This document shows, piece by piece, positions 33,329 to 45,430 of a stretch of 64,000 nucleotides of DNA (position 1 is its first letter; every line of letters starts with the position of its first letter). A program made the position numbers and the translations under genes. The notes under the pieces were generated by a model. It searched no databases. It had not been told where the DNA came from and saw nothing but the letters and a program-made list of their open reading frames with translations. The stretch is from positions 80,510,492 through 80,574,491 of the forward strand of contig JAUMIR010000005.1 in NCBI GenBank assembly GCA_030847615.1, in the 5' to 3' direction. This DNA is from Gambelia wislizenii. Its lineage: Eukaryota > Chordata > Lepidosauria > Squamata > Crotaphytidae.

Positions 33329-34060
33329 GGACTTTATCAGACTAGTGTTTAAAAACACTTTGATTCCATGATTGAGGAAAGCAGAAACATAGTGGCGTGA
33401 TTACAGTAATTATTGCACATTGCCGTAATCACGCAATATGACTGTCATGGAATTATCACATGACCACCACTAGCAGTTTAAGAATGGGATTTCAGCTTAT
33501 GCTATAGTAATACTAGTCTTTGCATTGCCTTCTAATGACAAAGTATTAATGTATTCTGTTTGCCGGCACATGCACCATTAAGAAAAATTTTCTCTTACTT
33601 CCACAATTGTGCACGGGTGAGATTTTGGCTGTTCTCATGAGAAGATGTGAGACTTCTCTCTCAAACACTAAAAACAAATAAATACTTCAACATAAAAAAA
33701 GTACCCCAAAAAAGGCATCAGTTGATTAGAAGAGTGTCCTGTAGATCCTCTTCACATTCTCCCCCGGAGGTTTAATTATATCTCATTAGGAAAGGGAAGG
33801 GGGAGAAGATGACCAACCATTCACACTGGAATCACATGGTTACAGTGAAGCATGATTATTGCACACTTGTTGTCAATGCCATGAAAAGAGCAATATTGAG
33901 GGCTATTGAGGGCTTTGCCTATCAATTAAAAGTTACACCTAACTAACAGGTGGAGCACACACAGATCATGGGAGGACAATGATGTCATGTGATAACAGGA
34001 ACCCTTTTGTGAAAGTATTGTGTTGTAATTCCGCTATTTCAGCGCCGTCTGATAAAGTCC
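33329..34060. mobile_element. Harbinger-like MITE, family 2, copy D
   Basis: Ends GGACTTTATCAGAC and GTCTGATAAAGTCC, flanked by TAT on both sides (33326-33328 and 34061-34063). About 732 bp with no coding potential. It starts 30 bp after copy B of family 1. Confidence 0.8.
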
Positions 34061-34063
34061 TAT

Positions 34064-36900
34064 GTGGATATATTTTCTGCATAGAAAATACAAATTTTGC
34101 ACAGAAAATGAGAACGTGTGAATTTTTCACAGAATGAGTCCCCAATTACAGTATTTTTTTATTATTATGCAGGAAACAGCTTCTTCTGTAAAGAAAATGT
34201 TATTTCCTGCACAGAAAATGCTGTTTTTAGGCAAAATAGCCACCGGTGAATTTTGCACACATGTAAAGATTCTTATCCAGGATTCGTCTTGTTAAGCTTT
34301 CTTGACACATGAAACACATGTTTTTCAACCATTTCCCAAATATTTTTGAATATTGTTTCCATCCCTATGATTGAGTGTGTTCCTGTGAGTGGGTTTGAGA
34401 GTGCATGGATACACATGTACACACAGTCTGAGAAAGCATGATGTGTTTCTTTACCTAACATTTATTCCTCGGAGACCACATTTGTTGTAAGTTTCTGTTA
34501 AAGCTGCCCTAATGTCCAAATATAGGTCCATTTGGTTAGTATGATCCTTACCACTATAGTTATAATTTTTTTAAAAAAATCTTCTTGTACCTCAATACTG
34601 TAATTAACTTATTACTTTAAAAGTAGCTTTCAATGTTCTTGACAAGAGCTACTCACCCATAAAAAACAAGGCACTTGAATCCAGTATCTTCACAGTCAAA
34701 TGTTTATTCTTTCATTTTAATAAAAATGATTCCTGAATGTTGACCACCACTTGAGACAGGAGGATCAAGGATAAAAATATATATAAAAAGGAATATATTC
34801 ATGTATAATGTGAATTTTAATCTAACAGTAACCCTAACTTCACATGACATAACAAGGCCAGTCATCAAGTTGAATTCTGTCAACATGCTGTCAGCAGAAG
34901 ACCTTTAGTGGAACAACACAGAAGAACAAGGCATAGTACAGCTTTTGTTCCATTAGGATCATGTTACATTTATAGCACTACTTTCTTGGTTCCTGCATTC
35001 ATTTTTAAAAAAAGATATTTCAAAATACACTCAAGGGCCCATATGCTTTGTTCCTAGCATACCTGAACAAGTGTCTTTCTTTTTCTAAGCTCTTTAAGAT
35101 CATTAGCAGAAGTTCCACTCTCTGACTCAGTACTACAGTAGACAGCAGGAACTCTAAGCTGAGACTCTCTTAAGCATTTTAAAGCTTGGGATTATTATTT
35201 TATAGTTCTACTGCAAGGCTTATACTGTGAATTTAGAATATAGGCTATTTAGTGATCCACAGAACAAACTGTGCTTGCAAAAGAGGCCTGCAAGAGACAC
35301 ATCTGGAACCTATGATGGTGACATGATGATCCTTGATGTGAATGATACTAACATGCACATACCCTAGTAATTAGTATGGCCACCTATGATCATGTTCATA
35401 ATCTCTTTCAAGATGTGGGTATCCAATTCTCCATTCTTCCCTCCAAAGGATGGATTGGGAAGTTTTATTGGCCTCCAGTTTGAATTACAATTTAAGATGG
35501 GTCTTCAGGGTTGCCTTTCAGTGGTGGGCAGGCCCAAAGCCAAGTGGGTAATCAAGCTGTAGGTCTTACTAATTTGGACATTTCCCCACAAAACATGTGA
35601 ATCACAGTTCAGTCTACTTAGGAAGAAGCCCAAGAATGATAACTTCCTAGATTACACAGCAGATCTTTATTTCATGCAACTACTTTCTGGACTGCAGAGA
35701 ATAGCTTTCTGGACTACATTCCATGCAAAAGCTTCTCTGACTTTAAAGAATCTTGTATGTAAATACTGATCAGAGATAAGAGCAGAAAAAGCTTGAATGC
35801 CACATGGTGAATCCTCTCAAGATGCTTCTTTTCTACTGACTGAAAGTTCCCAGTTCCTGTTCTAATACTGGTCATGTTCTCCAGGATTCAAACAATAACA
35901 ATTTATTTCAATTACTGTGGTGGTTGTTCCTTTTTTTTAAAAAAAAAATGGCACATTTCTAAAACTCAGGATGTATCATCATACAAATGCAAGAAAAATG
36001 TCCATAGCAAATCAAAACTGCACACTGAATAGCAAAGAAAGGTATTCTGCCCTCATTAATAAAATATTCCAAAAACAGGACCCTTCTTTTGCTTTTTAAA
36101 GTATTTCTTTCTAGATTTACCAGCCTTAAATAATTGAGGTTTTATTAAAATCAATTTTATGGTCTTCTGTACCCCAGAAAAGGGCACTCACTTTTATAAA
36201 ATGCCAAGGCATTTACATTGCAAAATCAAAGTTATGGATGGGCTAATTTCTAATAAACATTATATCTTGGCTAGTACTAGACATGAATATATTCAAGAGA
36301 AAGGCCAGGGTTAGTATTTTCTTATCTTGTTATGTTTAAAGTCAAGTAGAAGCTAAAAGTATAACAGCCTGCTTGTGGCAAACTGAAATCCCTCAAATTG
36401 TGGGTACCTTCCGATTGAATTTTCTAAGTGGTTGTCCACAGAGATCATAGAACAGAGGTCTGGAAAGCTAAAGTTTTGCTTCCTGGACAGATGCATACTA
36501 CTGGGCTGTCTTCAATGCTGGGAATGTGGATGCAAAGTGATGTTCAGCTCTTGCCCTTTTGAATTCTGTGGGAAGGGTGTGCATATTATCATTTTAATGC
36601 AACAGTCAAAAAGATGATAAGCTGTCATAACAGGCAGGTGGCTATTTACAATTCAGAACAATTTTCCATGTCATCTACTAGATACTTGCCCATGTAATGA
36701 ATTCCATAGCATTTAAGGCACTGGTATCAAACATAGCAAGATAAACCAAACAGAGGCAAGGACCACTTCACTGGTGGAAGAGGGAGTATCACACCTGAAG
36801 AATCCCCAAAGGGTTGACAGAACTCTTTTTCCCTCTTTCTCCACCTAGGCATACTTACTCAGCACACCAAGACATGGGGAGAGGGCTCTCCTCATGCATA
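34064..36900. other. unassigned, largely unique-looking DNA
   Basis: No gene, SINE, LINE or clear MITE recognised. At 34075-34260 the palindromic word TTTGCACAGAAAATG recurs several times in variant form; a similar cluster is at 61445-61570. Confidence 0.4.
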
Positions 36901-36903
36901 TTA

Positions 36904-37132
36904 CAGTTGTCCCTTCACATTCTCTGGGGTTTGGTTCCAGGACCCCCCATGGATACCAAAATCCATGAATGCTGAAGTCCCATTATATGCAATGACATAG
37001 CAAAATGGTGTCCCTTATATAAGATGGCAAAATCAAGGTTTGCTTTTTGGATTATTATTTTTTAAGAATATTTTCAAGCCATGAATACTTGAATCTGTGG
37101 ATACCAAATCCGTGGATACAGAGGAACAACTG
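36904..37132. mobile_element. pogo/Tigger MER2-like MITE (family A)
   Basis: CAGTTGTCCCTTCACA at the left and GAGGAACAACTG at the right, bounded by TA on both sides (36902-36903 and 37133-37134). Internal TCCATGGATACCAAAATCC-type words match the copies at 46634 and 48492. The ends resemble mammalian MER2/Tigger termini. Non-coding. Confidence 0.85.
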
Positions 37133-37134
37133 TA

Positions 37135-37791
37135 CTTGTGTTCCAGAACATACTGTAAGTAATTTGTACTGAGTGCAAAGCTGTATGAAGACATGGGGAG
37201 GGAGATACAGAGAAGGCCCATCACACTGCCTATATACCTGCTGACAGAGGGGAACACATCCATCTCTTTATTTCTAGCTACCATGTATCAGTAGACATCA
37301 GGGAGGGGTATACTTCATGAAATCACTTTAAAGCAATCTAAAACAATGTGAAATGATGTCATAACTCAAACTCAGAGAAGTGTGCTAACCAACAGATTGA
37401 AAAGCAAGCCATGATTTCACTATTCACCAACAGTTGGGATGAATAGGCAGATTTTAACTCAATATTAAAATAAGGGCAGGGTTGGCACCAGTTAAGCCTC
37501 CATGTGGAGGTTTTTTGTTGGGAAATGTGAGAGCTAGTATTGAATCGCTCAACCAGAGCAATCACAAAACAGAAGCTGAACAACAACCACTCCCGTGCCC
37601 CCTCCCCTGCACATAGTGGGTCTAGCATAGAAGGAATCAAGATAAGTCTTCTTTGTAAAATATATAATGGTAGCTTTACCTGCAACACACGTCCATAATA
37701 AAATGCATGGTCTAGAGGAAGAAAGAGGAAGAAAAAAATGGCTGCAGGTCATAGTGAGGCAGGAAAAGACTGTGATAAAACAAGTAAGGAG
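37135..37791. other. unassigned DNA
   Basis: Open frames 37359-37688 and 37549-37827 on the minus strand have no recognisable domain. Confidence 0.35.
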
Positions 37792-37794
37792 AAA

Positions 37795-38858
37795 GGACTT
37801 TATCAGACACTTAAAATATGGCATCACGAAAGGGCGTGCAGATCAGATGATGTTGCCCTTTCACAGTTAAAAACTGCCCCAAACCCATACCTTTTATGAC
37901 AGTTTAAGCCATCGATAGATCCCCCTGCTGCTTTTGGGCCAGCATTGCTGGTGTGCGAAACCTCTGGCCATTTAAATCTCATACTTACCCTGACAATGGT
38001 TGGATCGGCCAGAACACTTCCGGGTGAGATCGTGACATCCAGGTAAGTGACGAACTTTTTATGACCCTCTCCGGGTTACTTGGAAGTTTTTTTAGTGTGT
38101 TTAGATTCTTAGTGTAAATTTTAGATGTTTCTTTTTTTTACTTTTGAATTTCCCACATGATTTCAACATGCGAGATTTTGAGCAATGGAGCTCCATTCAC
38201 TTCCCTTATTGCCAGAGCTGCCTTTGCTGGGAAGCATTCTTTTGCCAGTATAAAAATGGGTGTTTTATGCCAGCTGTTAGGCCCTGCATGTATGGCCTAT
38301 CAAAAGATTGGTCTGGGCTGCATTTGATACACTAGGCCCTGTTTACCTATAGTAGAATGGGTCAAGGAGAGGTTTTTCTCCACAGCTGGAGGGAGCAGGA
38401 GGGGATGAGAATGTCATCCTATAGCCAAGGAGATAAAAATGTTTTGATACATCCTGGCACCTGGTATGATAATTGGCATGAGAAAATTTATTCTTTTTAA
38501 TTGGCTTGAGAAAGTTTTCCTTTCTCCCCACCATGATTTCGAAGATTCTGTAAGAGGAATACATATAAGGGGAGAGCATGACAAGGAACTTCACTTCACA
38601 GCAGCGCGCAACTCTGCATGGCCAGTTTGTGTATACAGTATATCTTTTTTCTTTCTATGTCTGTCTGATTGATGAGAATATGCCTATTTGCTTTTCTATC
38701 TGCTGTCTTTATAAAATAGCCTTCTTTTCAAGCCCAGAACTGGTGCTGGTGATTTTGCTTGCTTCGTATCCTGAACCAGCAGAGCCCCCAAGCCAGGGAG
38801 GCACTGCCAGTGTAACACCAGCAAAAGAACATTTTCAGTGGCTAGTCTGACAAAGTCC
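37795..38858. mobile_element. Harbinger-like element, family 2, copy E (longest)
   Basis: Left end GGACTTTATCAGACAC; right end GTCTGACAAAGTCC. It is flanked by AAA on both sides (37792-37794 and 38859-38861). Shares AGAACACTTCCGGGTG, CTTTTTATGA and GCAAAAGAACATTTT with copy C (44761-45330), in the same order. At 1,064 bp it is longer than C, so it either holds an insertion or C is deleted. No transposase frame is visible. Confidence 0.78.
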
Positions 38859-38861
38859 AAA

Positions 38862-39290
38862 GTCACCATAATGCAAACTAGCAAACAGTGAGTATAGACA
38901 TTCAAAGTTCACCAATTCTAATAGCATTATTCCACAGCCAGGTGCTACAGCCAAGAAAGTCCTGAGACATGGCTCTCCTGAAACCATAGCACTCTTTGGT
39001 CCATGTGTTCTGTACCCAAGATGGACTGGATCATGTCTACAGAATTCCATAGTGGTATTTTGCTCGCGTGACGTGGTCCATCTCTGAGAGCCATTTTGCA
39101 GCTTCTTCATCCAAATTCCTAATACACTCAAGGTTCACAGAATGTCAAGCTAGTGTGTCCTGTTCACAAAATGTATTAATTTTGACTAAACTAAATAGTG
39201 ATGTTGTATCTAATAACTTTGCCATTAACAGAATATCAACATGAAATCTGAAGGGATTTTTTAAAATGTGATCCTCACTCAATATGCCTT
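38862..39290. other. unassigned DNA
   Basis: No recognised feature. Confidence 0.35.
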
Positions 39291-39291
39291 A

Positions 39292-39978
39292 TTACAAGAC
39301 TTCACAAAAGAGTCTGGAGTAATAAACACCTGAGGCAAAGCATAAAAATCAGTGTGCATAGAGCCATTGCACTGTCTATTCTTCTTTACGGATCTGAAAC
39401 ATGGGTCACCTATTGTCACCACCTATGACTCCTCGAACTCTTTCATCAGCACTGTATATGCACAATCCTAAATATACACTGGACTGACTATGGGACGAAT
39501 GTTGCTGTCCTTGAGCAAGCAGGGATCACCAGCATTAAGGCCATGATATTGAGAACACCGCTGCGCTGGGCAGGGCACATTTCTAGGATGGAGGACCATC
39601 GCCTCCCAAAAATAGTACTCTACGGTGAACTCACCACGGGTCAGCATAAGAGGGGCGCTCCAAAAAAACGATACAAGGACTCCCTGAAACAACATCTCAG
39701 GCTTGGCCAAATTGATCACCAACAATGGTCTGCCCTGGCCTCACATCGGGAGGCATGGAGATGCACTATCCACAATGCTGCAGCCTTATTTGAGAACTCA
39801 TGCCGAACAAGTCTTGAAGAAAAACAACAACACGGAAAGAATCACAACCCAGAAACATCACCCAAGGAGACCCTCTGCTGTGCTTTTTGCAACCGGACTT
39901 GTTTATCTCGGATTGGCCTTTGTAGTTATCAGTGCGCTTGCAGAAAGTACGGGATGAGTCCTTTCTAAATCTTCATTT
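39292..39978 (+). pseudogene. non-LTR retrotransposon ORF2 C-terminus
   Basis: Translation begins RLHKRVWNNKHLRQSIKISV and continues LLYGSETWVTY, RWAGHISRMEDHRLPK, VLYGELTTG, RGAPKKRYKDSLKQHL and ASHREAWRCTIH. It ends in a cysteine-rich CAFCNRTCLSRIGL block resembling the zinc-knuckle end of such ORFs. Words SETW, RWAGH and RLPK are common to the region after the RT domain of several LINE clades. The clade is not decided. The segment 39543-39968 is open for 141 codons; the part before it is in another frame. 5'-truncated. Confidence 0.82.
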
Positions 39979-39989
39979 GCAAAGAAAAG

Positions 39990-39990
<1 letters not shown>

Positions 39991-40024
<34 letters not shown>
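39991..40024. repeat. (GA)n microsatellite after LINE remnant
   Basis: About 17 GA units shortly after the LINE coding remnant, possibly grown from its 3' end. Confidence 0.95.
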
Positions 40025-40027
<3 letters not shown>

Positions 40028-40551
40028 AACAGTACACCTTCAAGTATTCCAAATGCCTATACATGAATAGGAAGGAAATAAGAAGAAAAAGTCATGGTAA
40101 ACAACATCTGGATGAAAAACAGTAAATGATGAAAATTTTCAAGAGACAACAAATCACCTGAATTTCCTCACTTGGTCTGATTTGTTATGTGAACACTTGA
40201 TTAGCGTTCATATTTTTAACCAGGTACATTTATCATATTCAAAGCCTAAATTTAATATTCACAGAATATGACCTACCGTAGATGTGTTCTCTTTCTAGGC
40301 AGGCCTGTCCCAGTAGCATGGTTCTAAATCCAATAGTTAGTCTAGCACACAATAATCAAATCAACACTTGATAAGTCAAGTGGCTTGATGAGTCACTTGG
40401 AATTTCTCTGCTGTTCTTACCGTCTGGTTTTAAATTATTTTAGAGTGCTTTTAGTTTGTTTTATAAATTCTGTCTATGGATTCAATGTTTTTCTCTGTTG
40501 TACATCTCCTCAAGGACAGTGATGGGCTTAGAGGTTATAAATAAATGTTTA

Positions 40552-40984
40552 CAGATCACCCCCCATATCCACAGATCCCATATCCACTGTTTCACTTATC
40601 CACAATTTGCACAACAGCCTCAGGCTATGGGGATGGAAACAGGAAGAATTGCCCCCACTGCCATTGCTTCATCGCCAGGGAGAAGCCACCCTGACTTCTC
40701 CCAGGATGATGAAACACTGCAAGTGTTTTGTCACCAGAAAGAAGCTGCCCCAAGTTCTTGTGGGTGACAAAGCATAGCTAGCGCTTCTTCATTGGGGATA
40801 ATCTGTCCCATCGACCTGCTTTCTCCCAGGTGATGAAGCAAAGGGCAGCAGGTGAGCAGGGGAGAGATAGGGAACACTCTATTTTTGCTCTGAGTATGTC
40901 AATAGAGTGTTCACTACTACCCGTGGTTTCACATATCCATGGGAAATCCTGGAACATACTCCCATGGATATGGGGGTCGACCTG
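40552..40984. mobile_element. pogo/Tigger-type MITE (family B, long form)
   Basis: CAGATCACCCCCCATATCC at the left; GGATATGGGGGTCGACCTG at the right; TA on both sides (40550-40551 and 40985-40986). The end sequences resemble 61663-61885 while the longer interior (about 433 bp, GC-richer) is different. Confidence 0.8.
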
Positions 40985-40989
40985 TATGT

Positions 40990-43165
40990 CAAATCAATCT
41001 GCTGAGACAGAGTCCAACGATTTTAGAAATAAAGCTAAATAGAAGTCAGTAGAGTTGAAACTAGAAAACTATACAAGACAGACTTTGAAAGATGTGTGAC
41101 ATTCTTGACAGAGTTTAGAAAAGTTACTTTTTTGACTAACTAGATCCAGACTCTCCCAGCCAGAAACATGGCCTTGCATGATGCAATTCACACCTTCCCC
41201 AATGTGTAGAATGTATTCTGATAAGTACCAAGTGAACTTACATGCCAATGTTTGTATGTTTCACTTGGAGGATATATCCACTTTTTATTGCAACTAAAGG
41301 ATTGCATATAGAATTATCAATATGGGTATAAATGTGCGAATGAGAATAAATTCAACGAGAGTTTTCTCACATGATGGTAATTATGTGAAAGCATATCACT
41401 TATTCCACATTCCACAGTTTGGGGAACTAATTTTCCAGATCAGGTGAACAGAATTTTTGAACTGATTTCTTAGGAATGTTTCCAAAATGGGTAGCATTAA
41501 GCAGAGTGAGGAAGGATCACCTTGGTAGGTGTCCTAGTGATTTTTTGTTTATTGCTGGCTGGTTGTCTTTCTTGCCTAGTTACTGCCTGCCATTTTGTAA
41601 CAGACAGTGTAACTGGGAAATCCCCAGTGGATCCAACAGACAGAGGGGAAGCCAAATCCAAGCATGCTCTCCAATTAATATTGCAGTTACGCATTTCTCT
41701 GATCACATTATTCATGATGATGCCACCATTTTTTGTAACTGGAACATTTGTTTGCGTGGGCAGTGGGAAGGAGTTTGGATATAACTATATAACTGCTCTG
41801 AGATTCCTAAACTAGCCTCAGACATGGCAATTACTATTGACAAAAAAAGATTCAGTCACCAGCTCTATGCAGAATAAAGGAAGGGGGTGTCATCTTCTCC
41901 TTCAGTTCAGGCAGTAAAACATCTTGGGCAAGCCCCATTTGTAGCTTATTACCAATATGTAGAACATAAAAGAATTTGGGAAGGGAACTGATTTTAAAAA
42001 GAGTAGAAAATGAAAGTGAAAGAGAAGACAAAGATTGAAAGTTCACTGGGCAATGGAAAGGATTAAACTTCAGTGAGGTTGAAATACTGGTGAAGCGGAA
42101 AGAAAACGATTGTAGGAAAATTAGATGAAAAGAACTTCCACTTATGAGCTTAGTGAAGCATCTGATTGGGCATCTGCTATAATGGTCATTATGGACTAAG
42201 TCCTGGCAATTATACACTCTGAATATCCAAGGATTTGGCATTTTGTCACTGGAATATATTAATGAATGCATGGCTATATAGTGTGAATTCCCAACCTACC
42301 TGTTGCCTGAAAATGTAATTATGTGAATAACCCTATCTGGGGTGGATTTTATTTCACTGTTGGAAATTTTGATGAAGTACTTTGCTTTGCTCAGTTAATG
42401 AGTGCTCTGATTAGAGTCCTACACTGTAGCCATTACAGTTGAGGGTAATGTTCCATATTTTCATAGCACACGATTAACCAGAATATGTTGGAAAGTATAG
42501 ACTTAATTAAGCTATACTTGACAGATAAGCAAAATATCATGATGTATAAATTAAATACTGCATGCATCCAAGTGTTCATTAGTGTCTCAAAGAGACTGAA
42601 CAATTGGAGAACAATATTTTTGATGGTATTCCCTGCAAGAACACTTTGCTTCCTAGATATTTTGCAAAGCATCAACGTACACTTAACTATGCACAACGAC
42701 ATATACAATGTTAAGTGGCAAAGAAATTATTCCATACTGTTAATCAGAGAAAATGAAATCATGTTATTGCTTTACATAAACAGTGCAGGGGATTTGGAAG
42801 CAACCATGTGTTGCTGTCATTTGAGAGAAGAATAACATTGGTTAGTAGGGGTAATCAGTAGGCTTTATGGGCTCATCATGTTGACATTTTGACCAAGACC
42901 AGGGCCTTCCACAAATAAAAGAAAACAGTAATCACACTAATTTAGCTACCCAAGGAAAAGACAATGCATTAGTCAATCTGAAACCAGCTTTCTCTTCTAA
43001 TGAGTGCTACTGATCATTACTATGCTCAACTGGCAATGAAGGAAAGAATCTTTTCTCATCCACAAACCCTGGGGATGAAGTGAAATGTGACACCACTCAT
43101 CCAATTAGCAATTGCACAATCAGTTTTAAAACTGTAGAGAGAAAGAGCAGGATGCTGTTTACACA
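40990..43165. other. unassigned DNA
   Basis: A MITE-like piece (AGAAAAGTTACTTTTTTGAC, about 41115-41135) is the only recognised trace. Open frames at 41476-41815 and 42485-42835 have no family resemblance. Confidence 0.35.
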
Positions 43166-43169
43166 ATGA

Positions 43170-44620
43170 AAAAGTAGTGGGAGGAATTCGTGTCGAGCAG
43201 TGGCTGTTTACATGCACATTGTGTCGGGCACTGGATTTTGGGAAGGGGGGGCACCTTTTATCACACAATTTGCGGAACTTTCAGTCCTGCGGTTTGTCCG
43301 GTTTTTTAAAAAAGTCGCAGGAGGATTCAGAAAATCGTATGTCTAAACACCCCAGGACAAGAGATCTCAGTACTTGCTGATGACCGGAAATATATGTGAC
43401 CAGGGGCGGGCTCAGGGAGGAGAGGAGGGGTCAGTCACCCGTTCAATAGATTCAGCCTCACCAGATGAAAACAAAGGCTTCCATTCCAGCTGCAAGTAGG
43501 TTGTGTGTGTGTGTACATTAAATCACCCTGTTCAATGGATTTCTACACTGGGAAACCTACTTTAACCCCCCCCCCCCGCATGCTTGGTTTAAATTTTAAA
43601 GAGAGACTAAATTGTAAAGAGATCACAGACGATCGCCCATTAACCCCCCACCTGCATTCATTCCATTTGTTAAAAGGTACAGTAAAAAATGCCACTGTCT
43701 GAGCAGATGATTGAACATTCACACACACACACACACAGCCTCCTGCATCCTCACTTGCAATGGGATTTAAATGGTGTTTTTTCAATTCGAAGGACAGCAA
43801 AGGCTGTAGCCACTAAGCACCCCTTCCTTCCTCACTTTCAATGGGATTTAAATGGTGTTCTTTCCATTCGGAAGGACAGCAAAGGCTGTAGCCGATAATC
43901 ACCCCTTCCTTCCTCACTTTCAATGGGATTTAAATGGTGTTCTTTCAATTCGGAAGGACAGCAAAGGCTGTAGCCACTAAGCACCCCTTCCTTCCTCACT
44001 TTCAATGGGATTTAAATGCTGTTCTTTCACTTCGGAAGGACAGCAAAGGCTGTAGCCATTAAGCACCCCTTCCTTCCTCACTTTCAATGGGATTTAAATG
44101 GTGTTCTTTCAATTCAGAAGGACAGCAAAGGCTGTAGCCACTAAGCACCCCTTCCTTCCTCACTTTCACTGGCTTTAAATGCTGTTCTTTCAATTTGGAA
44201 GGACAGCAAAGGCTAGGTCGCTCATTCGTCCACTCATCCTCTTATTGCCTCATCCCCAATGCAACACTCAATCATCCCATCATCCCCAATGCAGAAGCTT
44301 TAACAAACATTTGAGCCAGCCAACAGCATCGCTCGTGGCGCGAAACTCTAAAGGAAGTATGTCACTGAGGTTGTGAAAAAACGAGTAATCGCATCCTTGA
44401 TTGACAGCTAAAAAATAATATATCCCGGGACCTAAACTCATGTAAACAAAACAAAACCAAAAAAAAAAAAAACCAGTGTAGTATATAGTGGGAGAAGGTA
44501 CATATCTCGGGACGTGATGCCATGTAAACAATGATCCCGGGATCCCCCGGTATAGCCAGTTCAGAGACAAAAATCATCTAAACAGGTAGGGACGAATACG
44601 GGATCAGGAAGTCCCAGGAC
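43170..44620. other. unidentified GC/CpG-richer composite with tandem array
   Basis: This block differs from its surroundings in having more CpG and G/C runs. The word TGTTTACATG (left, about 43205) is found inverted as CATGTAAACA on the right (about 44433 and 44523), next to GTGTCGGG and, inverted, TCCCGGGA-type words. Such inverted subterminal motifs suggest one inserted element. The middle is the 82-bp array. I see no coding region and cannot name a superfamily; ends are not resolved. Confidence 0.4.
43746..44216. repeat. 82-bp tandem array, about 5.8 units
   Basis: The word TGGGATTTAAATG (last copy changed to TGGCTTTAAATG) occurs at 43761, 43842, 43924, 44006, 44088 and 44170, a period of 81-82 bp. 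Each unit contains GAAGGACAGCAAAGGCT and most also CACCCCTTCCTTCCTCACTT. The last unit ends abruptly after AGGCT. Confidence 0.96.
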
Positions 44621-44760
44621 ACCCCGTGACAAAAACTACCATCTAACTGGCACCCAGGGGTCCTGGTATTAGGATCAGAACTTTGTGGGGCAGGGGATTT
44701 TATTACTGTTGTTGTTGTTGGCTTCATTATTCACTATTGCAGTTATGGATTTGTAACTTA

Positions 44761-45330
44761 GGACTTTATCAGACACAGCAAATATAGTGTCATAATGACG
44801 TCAAATGAATGTGAAAGGGCACCAATACCAGACAACGTCATGCTTTTGCAATCATGTATTGAAAATAAGGAATTCTTTCTTATTGTCAGGCCAAGCGATC
44901 AATAGATCGGCCATGATGTTTTATTTGTCGTGATTGTGAGCATGTGAAACTGCATCCCATTTTGCTGGTACAATACCAGCATCGATGGGCTATCCCCATC
45001 AGAACACTTCCGGGTGGAAATGGGAAAACTAGCCATGGGATCCACTTTTTATGAACCTCCCCATGTTGTAGGCAAGTTTTAAAGTGTGTTTCAGTGCTGT
45101 GTGTGCTTTTTAAAAAAAAAATTTAGCTGTTTGTTTTTACTTTTTAGCACACTCGTGTCTTCTTACGAGAACCATCGAGATCTCACTCACCTGTCAATGC
45201 AGAAGTACGGGGCTGCTTTTTCACATAATCATGGGTACATTTGCTATATAAAGGGTTCTTTTGCTAGCAGAAAAACAGTGTAAAATATGGTGGCAAAAGA
45301 ACATTTTTAGAGGCTTGTCTGATAAAGTCC
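44761..45330. mobile_element. Harbinger-like MITE, family 2, copy C
   Basis: Ends GGACTTTATCAGACACAG and TTGTCTGATAAAGTCC, flanked by TTA on both sides (44758-44760 and 45331-45333). 570 bp. Interior shares several words with copy E in order. No coding frame. Confidence 0.88.
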
Positions 45331-45430
45331 TTAGAGTTAATGGATAACTGATTCATATTTATATTTTTTACACCAATGAATTCATGATTGCAGCACTATT
45401 GCCTCCAATCCTGCTTTGCCAATACCAGAT

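Noticed and set aside
39860..39968. Cysteine-rich block resembling a host zinc-finger exon
   Set aside because: It is contiguous with retrotransposon ORF2 words (RWAGH, RLPK, RYKDSL), so it is the end of that ORF.
41476..41815. Hydrophobic open frames (102 and 97 codons)
   Set aside because: Overlapping frames on both strands, no signal of a known family and no exon context.
43746..44216. Regular repeats considered as a CRISPR array
   Set aside because: The whole 82-bp unit repeats without unique spacers, and the context is vertebrate.
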